Below, in pieces: positions 44,706-53,444 of a DNA stretch of 64,000 nucleotides (its first letter is position 1; each line of letters opens with the position of its first letter). The position numbers were made by a program, and so were the translations under genes. The DNA is from JAASSS01 sp021767745 (lineage in GTDB: Bacteria; Pseudomonadota; Gammaproteobacteria; UBA5335): contig JAXHVN010000011.1 in NCBI GenBank assembly GCA_034189165.1, positions 62,001 to 126,000 on the forward strand. Direction: 5' to 3'. The notes below the pieces were generated by a model. It was not told the DNA's origin. It made no database searches and saw only the letters and a list, made by a program, of their open reading frames with translations.

Positions 44706-46022
44706 TCAGCGGCAGCAAGCCGCCGTGACCTCGGCGACGGTCTTGGGCGCCTCGGCCGTGAGCACCTGCGCACCCCGACGCGTGACGAGCACGTCGTCCT
44801 CGATGCGCACGCCGATGTTCCACCAGCGTTCGTCCAACGCCGGCCCCTGCTGCAGGTACAGGCCGGGTTCGACCGTCAGCGTCATCCCCGGCTCCAGTTC
44901 GCGCCACGCCTCGTCGATGCGATAGCTGCCCACGTCGTGCACGTCCCGACCGAGCCAGTGACCCGTACGATGCATGTAGTAGGGTCGGTAGAGCTGCCGG
45001 TTCACCACGTCGTCGAGCGCCTCGGTGAGGATACCGAGGTCGATCAGGCCCTGGCTCAGCACCTGCACCGCCGCCTCGTGAGGCGCATTCCAGTGCGCGC
45101 CGGGGCGCACCGCCTCGATCGCGGCCAGCTGCGCCGCCAGCACGACCTCGTACACCGCCTGCTGCGCCGGGGAAAAGCGCCCATTGACGGGGAAGGTGCG
45201 GGTCACATCGGCGGCATAGCCGGCGTACTCCATGCCGGCATCGATCAGCACCAGCTCGCCATCGACCAGCGGCGCATCGTTGCGCACGTAGTGCAGGATG
45301 CAGCCCCGCGGGCCACCGCCGACGATGGGCGGATAGGCGTGTTCGCCGCCGTGGCGGGCAAAGGCCGCGGTGAACACGGCGGCGAGCTCGTATTCATGCT
45401 GGCCGGGGCGGCAGACGGCCATGGCCTCGGCATGCGCGGCGGCGGTCCAGGCGCCGGCCCGGCGCATCAGCGCCTGCTCCGCGGGGTCCTTGTAGAGGCG
45501 CATCTCGTGCAGATGCGGCTCGAGCGCGACCAGCGCGCCGGGGGCCTGTCGACCCGCCCGCGCGCCCTCGCGCAGCTCCCGCAGCCAGCCGATCAGGCGC
45601 TGATCGAGGGCCGCATCGTTGCCGAGCGCGTAGTACACCCGCTCCGCCCGCAGCAGCAGCTCCGGCAGCACCTCGTCCAGCTCCCCGATGGACCAGGCCG
45701 CGTCGGCACCGAATTCCCGGCAGGCGCCCTGCGGCCCGGCGCGGTAGCCATCCCACTGCTCGCGCTCGGGATCCTTCTCGCGCACGAACAGCAGGTATGG
45801 CCCGCCCTCCCGGTCCGGCGCCAGCACGGCCAGCGCGTCGGGTTCGGGGAAACCGGTCAGGTAGTCGAAGTCACTGTCCTGGCGGAACGGATAGTGCACA
45901 TCCCGGTTGCGCCGCCGCTCGTGCGCGGCCGGAATGATCGCGATCGAGCCGGGCTCGAGCAGCTGCAGCAGTTCCTGGCGCCGCCGCGCGTGCGCCGCGA
46001 GGGCGCCCTGCTCCGCGCTCAT
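44706..46022 (-). CDS. pepP: Xaa-Pro aminopeptidase P
   Basis: A 438-residue metallo-aminopeptidase (pita-bread fold) removing N-terminal residues before proline. Metal ligands are recognisable in LIDAGMEYAGYAADVTRTFP, the histidine in MHRTGHWLGRDVHD and the glutamate segments near the C-terminus (TVEPGLYL, VRIEDDVLV). The length is close to E. coli PepP (441). The ATG at 46022 overlaps the ygfB stop by four bases; the open frame continues upstream but is a shadow. Confidence 0.95.
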   Translation of the reverse strand: MSAEQGALAAHARRRQELLQLLEPGSIAIIPAAHERRRNRDVHYPFRQDSDFDYLTGFPEPDALAVLAPDREGGPYLLFVREKDPEREQWDGYRAGPQGACREFGADAAWSIGELDEVLPELLLRAERVYYALGNDAALDQRLIGWLRELREGARAGRQAPGALVALEPHLHEMRLYKDPAEQALMRRAGAWTAAAHAEAMAVCRPGQHEYELAAVFTAAFARHGGEHAYPPIVGGGPRGCILHYVRNDAPLVDGELVLIDAGMEYAGYAADVTRTFPVNGRFSPAQQAVYEVVLAAQLAAIEAVRPGAHWNAPHEAAVQVLSQGLIDLGILTEALDDVVNRQLYRPYYMHRTGHWLGRDVHDVGSYRIDEAWRELEPGMTLTVEPGLYLQQGPALDERWWNIGVRIEDDVLVTRRGAQVLTAEAPKTVAEVTAACCR

Positions 46023-46540
46023 GCGCGCCCCGCCGGCTCGTGCGCCTGCAGGAACAGCAGCAACGCCGCGACGCGCAGATGTTCTTCCAGCATGGCCAGC
46101 GAGTCCTCGTCCGCATCGTCCTCGACCACCGGTTCGAGCTGCGCCATGGCCGCCAGGTCCGCCAGCGCCTCCTCGGCCTGCTCGCCCGCGGCCCGCGCAT
46201 CGCCGAGGCCGAAGCCGGAGAGAAAGCCCTCGCACCAGCCCGCCATCGCCGCGGCCCGCTCGCCCGCCGCGGCGGCATCGGCCGGCAGCAGCGGCGCGAA
46301 CTCGAAGCTCTCGCTGGCCAGGCTCTGCCGGCTGTGGGCAATCAGCGCCTGCAACAGGCCCTGCGCCGCCGGCGGCAGGGCCTCGGCGTCCCAGGCATGG
46401 CGCGCCAGTAGCGGCTCCACCGGCGCCGGCCCGCACAGCAACCCGCACACCAGCCCATGCAGTTGCGCCGGATCGAGCGCTGCGTCGGTCTGGTGCAGGG
46501 CATCCTGCAGCGGTCGGTAGAGTTGCGTCACACTGGTCAT
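46019..46540 (-). CDS. ygfB: YgfB/YecA (UPF0149) family protein
   Basis: A 173-residue member of UPF0149, conserved directly upstream of pepP in gammaproteobacteria. The pattern LHGLVCGLLCG and WCEGFLSGFGLG, with an acidic patch before the C-terminal helix (VVEDDADEDSLAMLEEHLR), is diagnostic. YgfB is reported to regulate peptidoglycan recycling in Pseudomonas; otherwise its role is little known. I chose the ATG at 46540. It is divergent from the zapB-like gene with 107 bp between starts. Confidence 0.9.
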   Translation of the reverse strand: MTSVTQLYRPLQDALHQTDAALDPAQLHGLVCGLLCGPAPVEPLLARHAWDAEALPPAAQGLLQALIAHSRQSLASESFEFAPLLPADAAAAGERAAAMAGWCEGFLSGFGLGDARAAGEQAEEALADLAAMAQLEPVVEDDADEDSLAMLEEHLRVAALLLFLQAHEPAGRA

Positions 46541-46562
46541 GGCTGGGGCTTCGACCCTGCGA

Positions 46563-46591
46563 TTGCCGGGCTCTGGCGCGGAACCTATAGT
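46563..46591 (+). promoter_or_regulatory. Predicted promoter for zapB-like/zapA
   Basis: TTGCCG (46563-46568) and TATAGT (46586-46591) are 17 bp apart, a good sigma-70 match, 57 bases before the zapB-like start. Confidence 0.6.
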
Positions 46592-46647
46592 CTCGTGGCG
46601 CCGCCAGCCGGGCAATACCCGCCGCCCAACCCGATGCGGATGTCGCT

Positions 46648-46860
46648 ATGCAAGATGCCGATTGCCTCGCCAGCCTGGAACGGCAGATCCAGCGCCTGAT
46701 GTCGCTGAGCGCCCGCCTGGCCGAGGAGAACCGGTCGCTGCGTCGACGCCTGGATGCGCTGGCGCAGGATCGGGCGCAGCTGATCCAGAAGAACGAGCAG
46801 GCGCGCAGCCGGCTGGAGGCGATGATCGATCGGCTCAGAACGCTCGAGCATGGAGATTGA
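46648..46860 (+). CDS. Small coiled-coil protein upstream of zapA (TIGR02449, ZapB-like)
   Basis: A 70-residue, highly charged protein that is nearly all coiled coil (heptad pattern ERQIQRLMSLSARLAEENRSL). This short protein is conserved immediately before zapA in many gammaproteobacteria and resembles ZapB, which bridges ZapA to the division site. It ends three bases before zapA. Its small size and strong heptads leave little doubt that it is a real gene. Confidence 0.88.
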   Translation: MQDADCLASLERQIQRLMSLSARLAEENRSLRRRLDALAQDRAQLIQKNEQARSRLEAMIDRLRTLEHGD

Positions 46861-46862
46861 CC

Positions 46863-47189
46863 ATGAGTCAGGTTCGCGTGGCGATCCGCGTCATGGACCA
46901 CAACTATCAGGTGATGTGCGATGCGGCCGAGCAGGACGCGCTGCGCGCCTCCGCCGCCTTGCTCGATGCGCGGATGCGGGAGATCAAGCAGACCGGCAAG
47001 GTGATCGGCGCGGAACGCATCGCGATCATGGCGGCGCTGAACCTCGCCAACGAGCTGCTGGCCGCCGAGCAGGCCCGCGAGCGGGTCACGGCGCTTGAAA
47101 AAAGGCTCGCCGCACTGAACGATAAGGTGGAGTCATTTCTGCGGGCGCAGACGGACCCGGCGGGTTCCGAGGCGCCATCGCCGGAGTGA
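46863..47189 (+). CDS. zapA: Cell division protein ZapA
   Basis: A 108-residue protein that cross-links FtsZ filaments at the division ring. The N-terminal globular domain contains VRVAIRVMDHNYQVMCD and the C-terminal part is a coiled coil (ARERVTALEKRLAALNDKV). It lies between the zapB-like gene and the 6S RNA, the conserved order in gammaproteobacteria. Confidence 0.94.
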   Translation: MSQVRVAIRVMDHNYQVMCDAAEQDALRASAALLDARMREIKQTGKVIGAERIAIMAALNLANELLAAEQARERVTALEKRLAALNDKVESFLRAQTDPAGSEAPSPE

Positions 47190-47223
47190 AGCAACGGTCC
47201 GTGCAGGCCGTTAACAGTCAGAC

Positions 47224-47405
47224 GTCTCCTGCGGTGTTCGAGGCGGGCCGGGTGGTACTCTTGAGCCTAATCTTTCACCCGGGGCCGCAATGTCCGCCGG
47301 CATGCGCAGGTCCGTCCGAGAGCGGAAAGCCTACGCCGCGGACTAGCTGCCCCACTTGAACCGCAGGTTCAAGGTCGAAGGCACGCCACGGCACATGCGG
47401 GAGAC
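47224..47405 (+). ncRNA. ssrS: 6S RNA
   Basis: A 182-nt RNA regulating sigma-70 RNA polymerase. GTCTCCTGCG at 47224 pairs with TGCGGGAGAC at 47396-47405 (ten pairs with wobbles), closing the long stem. Diagnostic parts are TGTTCG near the 5' end, the GCATGC..GGTCCGTCCGAGAG segment and the hairpin TTGAACC-GCA-GGTTCAA near the 3' end, as in E. coli (184 nt). Its place between zapA and ygfA is the conserved location. The start of transcription was placed from the pairing and not from a clear promoter. Confidence 0.93.
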
Positions 47406-48048
47406 GTCCCCAACAACCGCGCCGGCAGCGGCCGGCGAATCGCGCCGGGCGCTGCGGCGCCGGCTGCGCGATCGACGCCGGGCGGTGCCGGCCGCCGCGG
47501 CGGCACGAGCCGCCCGGCGGGCGAGCCGGCGACTACTGCGCAGCCCGCAGTTTCGCCGTGCCCGGCACGTCGCGCTGTTCCTGTCGGCCGATGGCGAACT
47601 GCCGACCGAGCCGTTCGCCGCCGCGGCGCGCGCCCACGGCAAGCGCCTGTATCTGCCGGTCGTGCGGCGCGACGGGCGCCTGGCCTTTTGTCGCTGGCAT
47701 CGCCACAGCCCGCTGCGCAACAACCGCTTCGGCATCGCGGAGCCCGCCCGGGCACGGCGCCGGGCGGCGGGACGGCTGGACCTGGTGCTGGTGCCACTGG
47801 TGGCCTTCGACGCCACCGGCGGCCGGCTCGGCATGGGCGGCGGCTTCTACGATCGCAGCTTCGCCTTCCGCGTCCGGCGCAGGCGCCGTCATCCCTGGCT
47901 GGTGGGCTGGGCCTACGAATTCCAGCGCCTGCCCGTGGTGCCGATGGCGCCCTGGGATGTCGCGCTGGATGCGGTGGCCACCGAACGGCGCGTGTGGCGC
48001 GGCGCCCCTGCAGACGAAGAGACCCCGTCATGGCCTACTGGCTGCTGA
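47395..48048 (+). CDS. ygfA: 5-formyltetrahydrofolate cyclo-ligase family protein
   Basis: A 217-residue protein of the 5-FTHF cyclo-ligase (MTHFS) family, converting 5-formyl-THF to 5,10-methenyl-THF. An N-terminal basic helix (RRALRRRLRDRRR), the LFLSADGELPTEP segment and the C-terminal GMGGGFYDRS signature are visible. The only reasonable start is the ATG at 47395, which falls in the last stem bases of the 6S RNA. The open frame continues upstream with a TTG at 47356, inside the 6S RNA. As in E. coli, it follows ssrS and would be read from the same transcript. Confidence 0.87.
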   Translation: MRETSPTTAPAAAGESRRALRRRLRDRRRAVPAAAAARAARRASRRLLRSPQFRRARHVALFLSADGELPTEPFAAAARAHGKRLYLPVVRRDGRLAFCRWHRHSPLRNNRFGIAEPARARRRAAGRLDLVLVPLVAFDATGGRLGMGGGFYDRSFAFRVRRRRRHPWLVGWAYEFQRLPVVPMAPWDVALDAVATERRVWRGAPADEETPSWPTGC

Positions 48049-48482
48049 AGTCCGAACCCTCCACCTTCGGCATCGACGATCTGGCAGCGAAGCAGGTCGA
48101 TGGCTGGGAGGGTGTGCGCAACTATCAGGCGCGCAACATGATGCGCGACCAGATGCGCCGCGGCGATCAGGCGTTCCTGTACCACAGCAACTGCGCCGAA
48201 CCGGCCATCACCGGCCTGATGGAGATCGTGCGCGAGGGCTATCCGGATCCCACCGCGCACGATCCGGAGTCGAAGTACTACGACCCGAAGTCCTCGCCGG
48301 CGCAGCCGCGCTGGTTCCAGGTGGACGTGCGCTACCTGCGCCATCTCTCGCGCCCGATCACGCTGCGGGAACTGCGCCAGCATCAGGCGCTGGATAGGCT
48401 GCTGCTGCTCAGGCGGGGCAACCGGCTGTCGGTGACGCCGGTCGAGCCCGCGCATTGGGACTACATCCTGACACTGGAATAG
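48030..48482 (+). CDS. EVE domain-containing protein
   Basis: A 150-residue EVE (PUA/YTH-like fold) protein, related to human thymocyte nuclear protein 1. Motifs AYWLLKSEPSTFGIDD at the N-terminus, WEGVRNYQARNMMRDQM, and DPKSSPAQPRWFQVDV are characteristic. The domain binds modified bases in DNA or RNA. It starts 19 bases before the ygfA stop (overlap), so it belongs to the ssrS-ygfA transcript. Confidence 0.93.
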   Translation: MAYWLLKSEPSTFGIDDLAAKQVDGWEGVRNYQARNMMRDQMRRGDQAFLYHSNCAEPAITGLMEIVREGYPDPTAHDPESKYYDPKSSPAQPRWFQVDVRYLRHLSRPITLRELRQHQALDRLLLLRRGNRLSVTPVEPAHWDYILTLE

Positions 48483-48642
48483 CGCACCATCGCGGCGCAG
48501 GCCGCCTCCTGATGCGGCGCCGCGCCGCCACCGCGGGCGACAGCGACTGCGGCCGATGCGTGATTGCCTGGTGGCTCGGAACTTGCTAAACAGTAAGGCC
48601 GTGCCGTTGCCACAGCGGCAACCGTCGACGGAGAGATCCCGG

Positions 48643-49269
48643 ATGATCACCCATCTGCAGGCCACGAGCTGGAACAACGTGCTGCTCAAGCTGAACGGGC
48701 AGGTCCCGGTCTACCTGGGCGGCCGCGGCGCCAAGGCGGAAACCTACGAGCACTATCGCGATGAGATCCGTCGCTTTGCCGCCGAGATCGCCGACCCGTT
48801 GCGCCGGCTGGCGGCAGAGGACACCGACGGTGTGCTGCTGCAGGAGACGATGACGGCGCTGGTGGCACGCTATCCATTCGCAGAGCTGCTCTACACGCTC
48901 AACGGCGAGGGCATCCAGTCCAGCGAGAACGTGCTGGTGGGGCGGGATCTGCAGGTGCGCACGCGACCCTCGCACCGCGGCCGCGACCGCAGCGCCCGGC
49001 CCTACTACCAGCAGGCCAAGGGCGGGGCGGATGACGTGGTGGTCACGGCGCCCTACGTGTCCACGGCGACCGGTGAGTTCTGCCTGTCGATCGCTGTGCG
49101 GGCCCATGACAACGACGCCGGCACGCGCGGCTACACGGTGCTGGACGTGCACTTCGACGAGCTCATCGGCCATCTCGCCCGCCGCCGCCGCCGGCCGCTG
49201 CGGCTGCTCGCCCTCGCCGCCGGCGGGGCGGTGGCAGCCTCGCTGGTGCTGGTGCTGGTCCTGCTCTAG
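48643..49269 (+). CDS. Cache/PDC-like sensor protein with C-terminal membrane anchor
   Basis: A 208-residue protein with a PDC/Cache-like fold: the segment RSARPYYQQAKGGADDVVVTAPYVSTATGEFCLSI... corresponds to the ligand-binding half of such domains. The only membrane segment is at the C-terminus (about 185-208), preceded by five arginines. Positive residues before it predict that the sensor domain stays in the cytoplasm, unlike usual Cache receptors. It contains no kinase, cyclase or methyl-accepting domain. I chose the ATG at 48643 with GAGAG upstream. Confidence 0.75.
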   Translation: MITHLQATSWNNVLLKLNGQVPVYLGGRGAKAETYEHYRDEIRRFAAEIADPLRRLAAEDTDGVLLQETMTALVARYPFAELLYTLNGEGIQSSENVLVGRDLQVRTRPSHRGRDRSARPYYQQAKGGADDVVVTAPYVSTATGEFCLSIAVRAHDNDAGTRGYTVLDVHFDELIGHLARRRRRPLRLLALAAGGAVAASLVLVLVLL

Positions 49270-49281
49270 CAGGCTGGGCGG

Positions 49282-50805
49282 CTAGCCGCCCAGAAAGAAG
49301 CCATACGCCGGGTTGTCGCTCTCCTCGACGAACGGGTAGCCGGTCTGCGCCAATGATGCCTCGAGGGAGTCGGCCTCACCCGCCGGCCCCTGCAGCGCGA
49401 CCAGCACCCGGCCATAGTCCGCGCCGTGGTTGCGATAGTGGAACAGGGTGATGTTCCAGCGCCGGCCGAGGGTGGTCAGGAACTGCAGCAACGCGCCGGG
49501 ACGCTCGGGGAATTCGAAGCGGAACAGACGTTCCGGGCCGCTATGGGGGGCGTGGCCGCCGACCAGATAGCGCAGGTGCAGCTTGGCCATCTCGTTGTCC
49601 GTCAGGTCGACCACGGCGTAGCCCTTGCGCTCGAGCAGACGCAGCAGACGCTCCCGCTCGTCACCGCCGCGCGTCAGCCGCACGCCGAGGAACACGTGGG
49701 CCTGCTCGGCATCGGCGTAGCGATAGTTGAACTCGGTGATCGGCCGCGCGCCGAGGGCCCGGCAGAATCGCTGGAAACTACCGGGCCGCTCCGGGATGGT
49801 GACCGCCAGCAGCGCCTCGCGATGATCGCCGAGCTCGGTGCGTTCGGCGATGTGACGCAGCCGGTCAAAGTTCATGTTCGCGCCACAGAGCACGCCGGCG
49901 AGCTGCAGCCGGCGATCCTCGCCCGGCCGCGTCGCCAGCCAGCGCTTGATGCCCGCCACCGCCAGCGCCCCGGCCGGCTCGGCGATGCAGCGCGTGTCCT
50001 CGTAGATGTCGCGGATGGCGGCGCAGATCTCATCGGTGCTGACCAACACGTGCTCGTCCACCGCCTCGCGCGCCAGCGGGAAGGTCTGCCGGCCGATCTC
50101 GCGCACTGCCACGCCATCGGCAAACAGTCCCACCTGCTCCAGCCGCACCGGGTGGCCCGCCTCGCAGGCCGCCTTGAGCGTGGGCGCATCGGCCGGCTCG
50201 ACCGCGATCAGCCGGATATCGGGCTGCACGTAGCGCAGGTAGCTGGCCATGCCGGCGAACAGCCCGCCGCCGCCGACCGGGATGAACACCGCGTCGAGCG
50301 AGCCCCGATGCTGCTGCAGCATCTCCATGGCGATCGTCCCCTGCCCGGCGATCACCTCGGGATCGTCGAAAGGGTGGATCATCGTCAGGCCGCGCTGCAC
50401 GGCCAGTTCCTGGGCATGCGCCGAGGCGGCATCGAAGTTGTCGCCGTGCAGCACGATGCGGGCCCCGAGCCGGCGCACCGCGCGCACCTTGATCTCCGGC
50501 GTCGTGCGCGGCATGACGATCACGGCCTGGCACTTCAGCGCGCCGGCCGCCAGCGCCACCCCCTGGGCGTGATTGCCCGCCGAGGAGGCGATCACGCCCG
50601 CCGCGCGCTCGGCAGCCGTCAGCTGCACCATCTTGTTGTAGGCGCCGCGCAGCTTGAAGGAGAACACCGGCTGCAGATCCTCGCGCTTGAGGTGCACGGC
50701 GTGCCCCAGCCGCTCGGACAGACGCGGCATGTAGTCAAGTGGCGTCTTGACCGCGACATCGTAGACGCGGGCCCTCAGGATCTTGCGGACGTATTCGCTG
50801 AACAT
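49282..50805 (-). CDS. ilvA: Threonine ammonia-lyase, biosynthetic (ilvA)
   Basis: A 507-residue PLP enzyme deaminating threonine to 2-oxobutanoate, the first step in isoleucine synthesis. The PLP lysine is in FSFKLRGAYNKM, the glycine-rich phosphate loop is VGGGGLFAG, and two C-terminal ACT-like regulatory domains (about 330-507) predict allosteric control by isoleucine. The length matches E. coli IlvA (514). I chose the ATG at 50805, which is the natural N-terminus (MFSEYVRKIL). It is divergent from rpiA. Confidence 0.95.
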   Translation of the reverse strand: MFSEYVRKILRARVYDVAVKTPLDYMPRLSERLGHAVHLKREDLQPVFSFKLRGAYNKMVQLTAAERAAGVIASSAGNHAQGVALAAGALKCQAVIVMPRTTPEIKVRAVRRLGARIVLHGDNFDAASAHAQELAVQRGLTMIHPFDDPEVIAGQGTIAMEMLQQHRGSLDAVFIPVGGGGLFAGMASYLRYVQPDIRLIAVEPADAPTLKAACEAGHPVRLEQVGLFADGVAVREIGRQTFPLAREAVDEHVLVSTDEICAAIRDIYEDTRCIAEPAGALAVAGIKRWLATRPGEDRRLQLAGVLCGANMNFDRLRHIAERTELGDHREALLAVTIPERPGSFQRFCRALGARPITEFNYRYADAEQAHVFLGVRLTRGGDERERLLRLLERKGYAVVDLTDNEMAKLHLRYLVGGHAPHSGPERLFRFEFPERPGALLQFLTTLGRRWNITLFHYRNHGADYGRVLVALQGPAGEADSLEASLAQTGYPFVEESDNPAYGFFLGG

Positions 50806-50900
50806 CGCGGCGGCTGGCAACGGCGGAAGGCGGAGCCTAGCACCGACGGCGCCGAGCGGCAGCGGCGGTATCATGGCCGGCCGTTCTGGAGGAGCAAGCC

Positions 50901-51596
50901 ATGGATCAGCAGGCGCTGAAACGAGGCGCGGCCGAGGCCGCACTGGCAGAGGTCGAGGAACACGGCATCGTCGGTGTCGGCAGCGGCTCCACGGTCGATG
51001 CGTTCATCGACGTGCTCGCCCGCTCGATGCTGCCGGTCAAGGGCGTGATCGCCGCCTCTGCGGCCAGCGAGCGGCTACTGCATGCGCGCGGGCTGCCGGT
51101 GCTGGGACTGGCCGACATCGACCGCCTGCCGGTCTACATCGACGGTGCCGACGAGATCGACCCGCAGCTCAACCTGATCAAGGGTGGCGGCGGCGCGCTG
51201 ACGCGCGAGAAGGTGCTGGCCGAACTGAGCGAGCGCTTCATCTGCATCGCCGACGCCAGCAAGCGCGTCGAGCGGCTGGGCCGCTTCCCCCTGCCGATCG
51301 AGGTGGTGAGCTATGCGCGCAGCTTCGTCGCCCGCCGGCTGGTGGCGCTCGGCGGCCAGCCGGTGTGGCGGCAGGACTATCTGACCGACAACGGCAACCC
51401 CATTCTCGACGTGCACGGCCTGCAGCTGGATGCGCCGCTGCAGATCGAGCGCACACTGGAGGCGCTGCCGGGCGTCGTGACCGTCGGCATCTTCGCCCGC
51501 CGGCGCCCGGAGCTGGCGCTGATCGCCGCGCCCGAGGGCGTGCTCGCGCTGCCGCGCCCGGCGGCTGCGAGCGCTGCGCCGGCCGCTGGCGGCTAA
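50901..51596 (+). CDS. rpiA: Ribose-5-phosphate isomerase A
   Basis: A 231-residue isomerase of the pentose phosphate pathway. Motifs VGVGSGSTVDAF, YIDGADEID and LIKGGGGALTREKV (with the catalytic residues) are intact. GGAGGAG lies before the ATG. It starts a plus-strand run leading to glgX-treZ-treY, 109 bp further on. The last ~15 residues are alanine-rich and do not match the family. Confidence 0.96.
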   Translation: MDQQALKRGAAEAALAEVEEHGIVGVGSGSTVDAFIDVLARSMLPVKGVIAASAASERLLHARGLPVLGLADIDRLPVYIDGADEIDPQLNLIKGGGGALTREKVLAELSERFICIADASKRVERLGRFPLPIEVVSYARSFVARRLVALGGQPVWRQDYLTDNGNPILDVHGLQLDAPLQIERTLEALPGVVTVGIFARRRPELALIAAPEGVLALPRPAAASAAPAAGG

Positions 51597-51705
51597 CTGG
51601 CGCAGTGCTTTGAACTGGGGCAGGTGCGGCAGGTCCTAGCAGTGTCCGAACCCGGCCGGATCGTTGTCCCGCCTGCCAGCCGGTCCATCAACCAAGGAGT
51701 TTCCT

Positions 51706-52720
51706 GTGCCGCAACGCAAGCGTGAGGTCTGGCCCGGTGACCCCTACCCCCTGGGTGCCACCTGGGACGGCCGCGGCGTCAATTTCAGCCTGTTCTCCGA
51801 GAATGCGGAGCGGGTCGAACTGTGTCTGTTCGATGCCTCCGGCCGACGCGAGGTCGAGCGGATCGATCTGTACGAGCGCACCGACCAGACCTGGCACTGC
51901 TATCTGCCCGATGCCCGACCGGGCCTGCTCTACGGGTACCGAGTCTACGGCCCGTACGCCCCGGCCGAGGGACACCGGTTCAACCCCAACAAGCTGCTGC
52001 TCGATCCCTACGCCAAGCTGATCCGCGGCGACATGCGCTGGCACGACGCCACCTTCGGTTACCGCGTCGGGCACCGCGAGGCCGACCTCAGCTTCGACAA
52101 GCGCGACAGCGCCCCCTACATGCCCCGCTGCGAGGTGGTGGATACCGCCTTCACCTGGGGCGATGACCGCCCGCCCCGCACGCCCTGGCACGAGACGGTG
52201 CTCTACGAGACACATGTGCGCGGCTTCACGATGCAGCACCCGGACATTCCGCCCGAGCAGCGCGGCACCTACGCCGGATTGGCCAGCGCGCCCGCGATCG
52301 AGCATCTGCGCCGGCTCGGCGTGACCGCGGTCGAGTTGATGCCGGTGCACAGCTTCTTCGATGACCGGTTCCTGGTCGAGAAAGGCCTGCGCAACTACTG
52401 GGGCTACAGCACGCTCGGCTACTTCGCACCGGCCTCCCGCTATTCCTGCAGCGGCCAGCTGGGCGAGTTCAAGAGCATGGTCAAGGCCCTGCACTCGGCC
52501 GGCATGGAGGTGATCCTGGATGTGGTCTACAACCACACCGCCGAGGGCAGCGAGATGGGTCCGACGCTGGCATTCCGCGGGATCGACAATGCGGCCTACT
52601 ACCGCCTGAACCCGCAGGATAGCCGGTACTACATGGACTACACCGGGACCGGCAACACCCTGAACATGATGCACCCGCGCGTGCTGCAGCTGATCATGGA
52701 CAGCCTGCGGTACTGGGTCA
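51706..52720 (+). CDS. glgX: Glycogen debranching enzyme GlgX/TreX, N-terminal part before gap
   Basis: The first ~338 residues of an isoamylase-type debranching enzyme (GH13), which cuts alpha-1,6 branches of glycogen. A CBM48-like N-terminal domain (about 10-150) is followed by the start of the barrel (VILDVVYNHTAEGS). The start is GTG at 51706 with AAGGAG six bases upstream. The sequence runs into the second N gap, so the part with the catalytic Asp and Glu is missing from the assembly. Upstream is rpiA, downstream treZ-treY. Confidence 0.92.
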
Positions 52721-52820
52721 NNNNNNNNNNNNNNNNNNNNNNNNNNNNNNNNNNNNNNNNNNNNNNNNNNNNNNNNNNNNNNNNNNNNNNNNNNNNNNNN
52801 NNNNNNNNNNNNNNNNNNNN
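52721..52820. other. Assembly gap, 100 N, inside glgX
   Basis: Exactly 100 N. Unlike the first gap, the flanks share no duplicated sequence. From normal GlgX length (~650-720 residues) roughly 400-450 bases of coding sequence, including the catalytic core, are probably absent. Confidence 0.97.

Positions 52821-53433
<613 letters not shown>

Positions 53434-53444
<11 letters not shown>

Noticed and set aside
46023..46901. N-terminal extension of pepP to 731 residues
   Set aside because: The extra frame runs antisense over the zapB-like gene and in another frame over ygfB. The normal PepP start at 46022 gives the family length.
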